From: Haloarchaeobius salinus
Lineage (GTDB): Archaea > Halobacteriota > Halobacteria > Halobacteriales > Natrialbaceae
Assembly: GCF_024464185.1 (NCBI RefSeq)
Contig: NZ_JANHAU010000001.1
Span: 1,054,001-1,118,000 of the forward strand
Direction: 5' to 3'
Length of the DNA: 64,000 bases
Made by a program: the position numbers and the translations under genes. This document shows, in pieces, positions 62,092 through 64,000 of the stretch (the stretch's first letter is position 1; every line of letters starts with the position of its first letter). The notes beneath the pieces are model-generated. The model ran no database searches. It saw only the letters and a list, made by a program, of their open reading frames with translations, and had not been told where the DNA came from.

Positions 62092-63525
62092 ATGAGGGGC
62101 TCGCCCAGCCAGCACGAGCGGCGGACCGACCCGGACGACCAGGGGGACGGCGGGACGCCAGCGGCGGACACGAACGATGGCCCCCGGAACCCGGGCGATG
62201 GCGGCTTTCCGTCGGGCCCGGACGGCATCCCCGTCCTCGGCAACACCTTCCAGTTCACGGACGACCCGCACGCCTTCTACGACGAGCTCGCGGGCTACGG
62301 CGACGTGGTGGGCTACAGCGTCGCCCGCCAGCGCATGGCCACCGTCCTCCACCCGGACCTCGTCGAGCAGGTGCTCGTCACGGACTCGGACAGGTACGGC
62401 AAGTGGGACCTCTCCGACTTCGGGCAGCAGTTCGCCTCGGACGGGCTGCTGTTCACGGAGGGCGCACAGTGGCGCGAGCAGCGCACCCAGGCGCAGCCGG
62501 CGTTCCAGCTGGACCGTATCCGGAGCTACGGCGACGCGATGGCGGGCTACGCCCGCGAACTGGTCGAGGACCTCGACGACGGCGAGGTGTTCGCGGCCAA
62601 CGGGCGGTTCTCGGAACTCACCCTCCGCATCCTCGTGGACTCGCTGTTCGACCTCGACGTGGACGGGAGCGAGGCGGGCGAGACCATCACCCACGGGGCC
62701 CAGGCGCTGAACGAGCGCGCGGGCCCCAGAGGGGTCTCGACGTTCGTGCCCACGTGGGTCCCGACGCCGTCGAACCGGCGGTACAACCGGGCGATGGCCG
62801 AGTTCGAGGACACCGTGGACGACCTCATCGCCGAGCGGCGCGCGGCCGAGGACGGCGACCACGACGACCTGCTGGCGATGCTGATGCAGGCCGGCGACGA
62901 CGGCGAGGGGATGTCCGACAAGGAGCTCCGCGACACCATGCTCACGTTCCTGTTCGCCGGCCACGAGACCACCTCGCTGGCGCTGACGTACACCACCTAC
63001 CTCCTCGCCGAGCACCCCGACGTGGCCGACCGACTGCACCGCGAGGTCGACGCGGCCGTCGACGGCGACCGCCCGGGCACGTTCGACGTGTTCGGCCTGG
63101 AGTACCTCGACCGCGTCTGCACGGAGTCGATGCGGCTCTACCCGCCGGCCTACGTCGTCTTCCGCGAGGCCCGCGAGGACGTCGAACTGGGCGGCTACGA
63201 GCTCCCCGCTGACACCAAGCTGACCCTCCCACAGTTCCGCATCCACCGCGACGAACGCTGGTACGACGACCCCGGCGAGTTCCGGCCCGACCGCTGGACC
63301 GACGAGTTCGAGGACTCCCTGCCGGAGTACGCCTACTTCCCGTTCGGTGGCGGCCCACGGCACTGCATCGGGATGCGGTTCGCCATGCTCGAACTGAAAC
63401 TCGTGCTCGCGACGCTGGTCCGCGACTGTCGGTTCGAGCATGTCGGCGACGAGCCGCCGGAGCCGCGGATGGCCGCGACCTACCAGCCCGAGGAGGACGT
63501 CCGGCTCCGGGTGACGAAGCGGTAG
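62092..63525 (+). CDS. Cytochrome P450
   Basis: 477 residues. The proline-rich hinge PSGPDGIPVLGNTFQF opens the fold; I-helix TFLFAGHETTSLALTY with the Thr pair near 293; ExxR as CTESMRLYPP (E345-R348); and the haem loop YFPFGGGPRHCIGMRFA with Cys425. A soluble monooxygenase typical of haloarchaea, like CYP174-type; substrate unknown. The first ~45 residues are charged and disordered. A GTG at 62077 is an alternative start. It lies between two HTH-10 regulators. Confidence 0.92.
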   Translation: MRGSPSQHERRTDPDDQGDGGTPAADTNDGPRNPGDGGFPSGPDGIPVLGNTFQFTDDPHAFYDELAGYGDVVGYSVARQRMATVLHPDLVEQVLVTDSDRYGKWDLSDFGQQFASDGLLFTEGAQWREQRTQAQPAFQLDRIRSYGDAMAGYARELVEDLDDGEVFAANGRFSELTLRILVDSLFDLDVDGSEAGETITHGAQALNERAGPRGVSTFVPTWVPTPSNRRYNRAMAEFEDTVDDLIAERRAAEDGDHDDLLAMLMQAGDDGEGMSDKELRDTMLTFLFAGHETTSLALTYTTYLLAEHPDVADRLHREVDAAVDGDRPGTFDVFGLEYLDRVCTESMRLYPPAYVVFREAREDVELGGYELPADTKLTLPQFRIHRDERWYDDPGEFRPDRWTDEFEDSLPEYAYFPFGGGPRHCIGMRFAMLELKLVLATLVRDCRFEHVGDEPPEPRMAATYQPEEDVRLRVTKR

Positions 63526-63568
63526 GGGGCCGCCGGACGTTCGAGTGGGGGCGGCCCACGGGCGGCTC

Positions 63569-64000
63569 TCACCCGAACGCCGCGTCCACGAGCCCACGCT
63601 CGGCCTTCCGAAGCAACGTCGACGCGGCGCTCTCGGAACAGCCCAGCTCACCAGCGACATCCGCGAGCGACGCTTCCCGGGGCACCTCGTAGTACCCAAG
63701 TTCCCGTCCGACGGCGAGCGCCTCGAGCTGGCGAGCCGTCACCCGACCGGCGAGCGCCCCGCCGATGCCCCGCGGCTCGCCGACGCGTTCGATCTCCACC
63801 CCCACGAACTCGGGGACGCCGTCCACGACGCCGCGAAGTGCGTCCGGGTCGCCCAGCACGGTCAGCTGGACCGAGCCGTGGGGGTCGAACACGACCGGCG
63901 GGACGACGACGATGTCCTGTGCCTCGAGCGGCGACCGCCAGGCCGTCGTCTCCGAGCCGATGGCCAACTCGACGTAGGCGTAGAACGTGTCGCCGTCGAC
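63569..64000 (-). CDS. HTH-10 (bat-type) regulator, 5' end beyond the window
   Basis: 144 residues are visible, the start being beyond 64000. The reading frame continues through the window edge (VDGDTFYAYVELAIGSETTA), so the ATG at 63967 is internal. HTH-10: VTARQLEALAVGRELGYYEV, LADVAGELGCSESAASTLLR. Before it, VVVPPVVFDPHGSVQLTVLG and GVPEFVGVEIERVG. It is clearly paralogous to the regulator at 61310 and convergent with the P450 gene, 43 bp away. Confidence 0.85.
   Translation of the reverse strand, partial: VDGDTFYAYVELAIGSETTAWRSPLEAQDIVVVPPVVFDPHGSVQLTVLGDPDALRGVVDGVPEFVGVEIERVGEPRGIGGALAGRVTARQLEALAVGRELGYYEVPREASLADVAGELGCSESAASTLLRKAERGLVDAAFG

Noticed and set aside
1-64000. CRISPR arrays, insertion sequences and rRNA genes
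   Set aside because: No regularly spaced repeats, no transposase-like ORF with terminal repeats and no rRNA core sequence were seen on reading the window.

Overview
The window is chromosomal DNA of a haloarchaeon (class Halobacteria). The signs are high GC with strong C/G bias at third codon positions, acidic proteins, the archaeal S10-spc ribosomal protein order with rpl32e, rpl19e, rps4e and RNase P Rpp29 embedded, HalX-type response regulator, bat-type HTH-10 regulators, DUF7344 and DUF7343-like winged helices, PGF-CTERM and Tat lipoprotein signals, and leaderless-style promoters. The genus cannot be fixed from the sequence alone.

Layout. 26-13115: tRNA-Gly(GCC), a SPOUT RNA methyltransferase, then 24 tightly packed or overlapping plus-strand genes from rpl3 to rpl15; secY follows after its own 261 bp spacer (13377-14861). 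14922-22662: housekeeping and hypotheticals: an RNase H-fold exonuclease, tRNA-Glu(CTC), a membrane-anchored winged-helix protein, an amidohydrolase, a DUF1508 protein, a phiH1-repressor-like protein, thyX, mutY, AIM24. 22791-26352: a sulfur module with an MFS permease, a rhodanese-persulfide dioxygenase fusion, a divergent Cys-rich HTH-10 regulator and a DsrE protein; an 18 bp perfect palindrome lies in the divergent promoter. 26453-33640: surface protein, Tat-lipoprotein 5'-nucleotidase, MMPL/RND exporter, a nuclease-like orphan. 33823-38350: complete glycine cleavage system gcvT-gcvH-gcvPA-gcvPB. 38386-40634: superoxide dismutase, two small proteins, cobalamin adenosyltransferase.

40631-46485 is the most unusual region. 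It holds a SipW-type signal peptidase, a large anchored protein and two small exported proteins sharing one core motif, a 41-residue ORF, and, divergently, a DUF7344 regulator with another exported protein. It resembles bacterial tapA-sipW-tasA and archaeal AbpA bundling-pilus loci, so I infer a self-assembling cell-surface fibre system. The two small exported proteins have much lower GC than their surroundings.

46504-58085: MBL hydrolase, tRNA-Val(CAC), msrA, a lipoprotein carrying two separate HExxH sites, an internally deleted P450 relic, a HalX response regulator, tatA, a probable orphan CTAG methyltransferase, a Yip1-Yip1-thymidine kinase group, an FMN reductase and a FkbM methyltransferase. 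58087-64000: an HTH regulator, the biotin carboxylase/BCCP subunit of an acyl-CoA carboxylase, and an intact P450 flanked by two paralogous HTH-10 regulators, the last cut by the window edge.

No CRISPR array, insertion sequence, transposase or rRNA gene was found.
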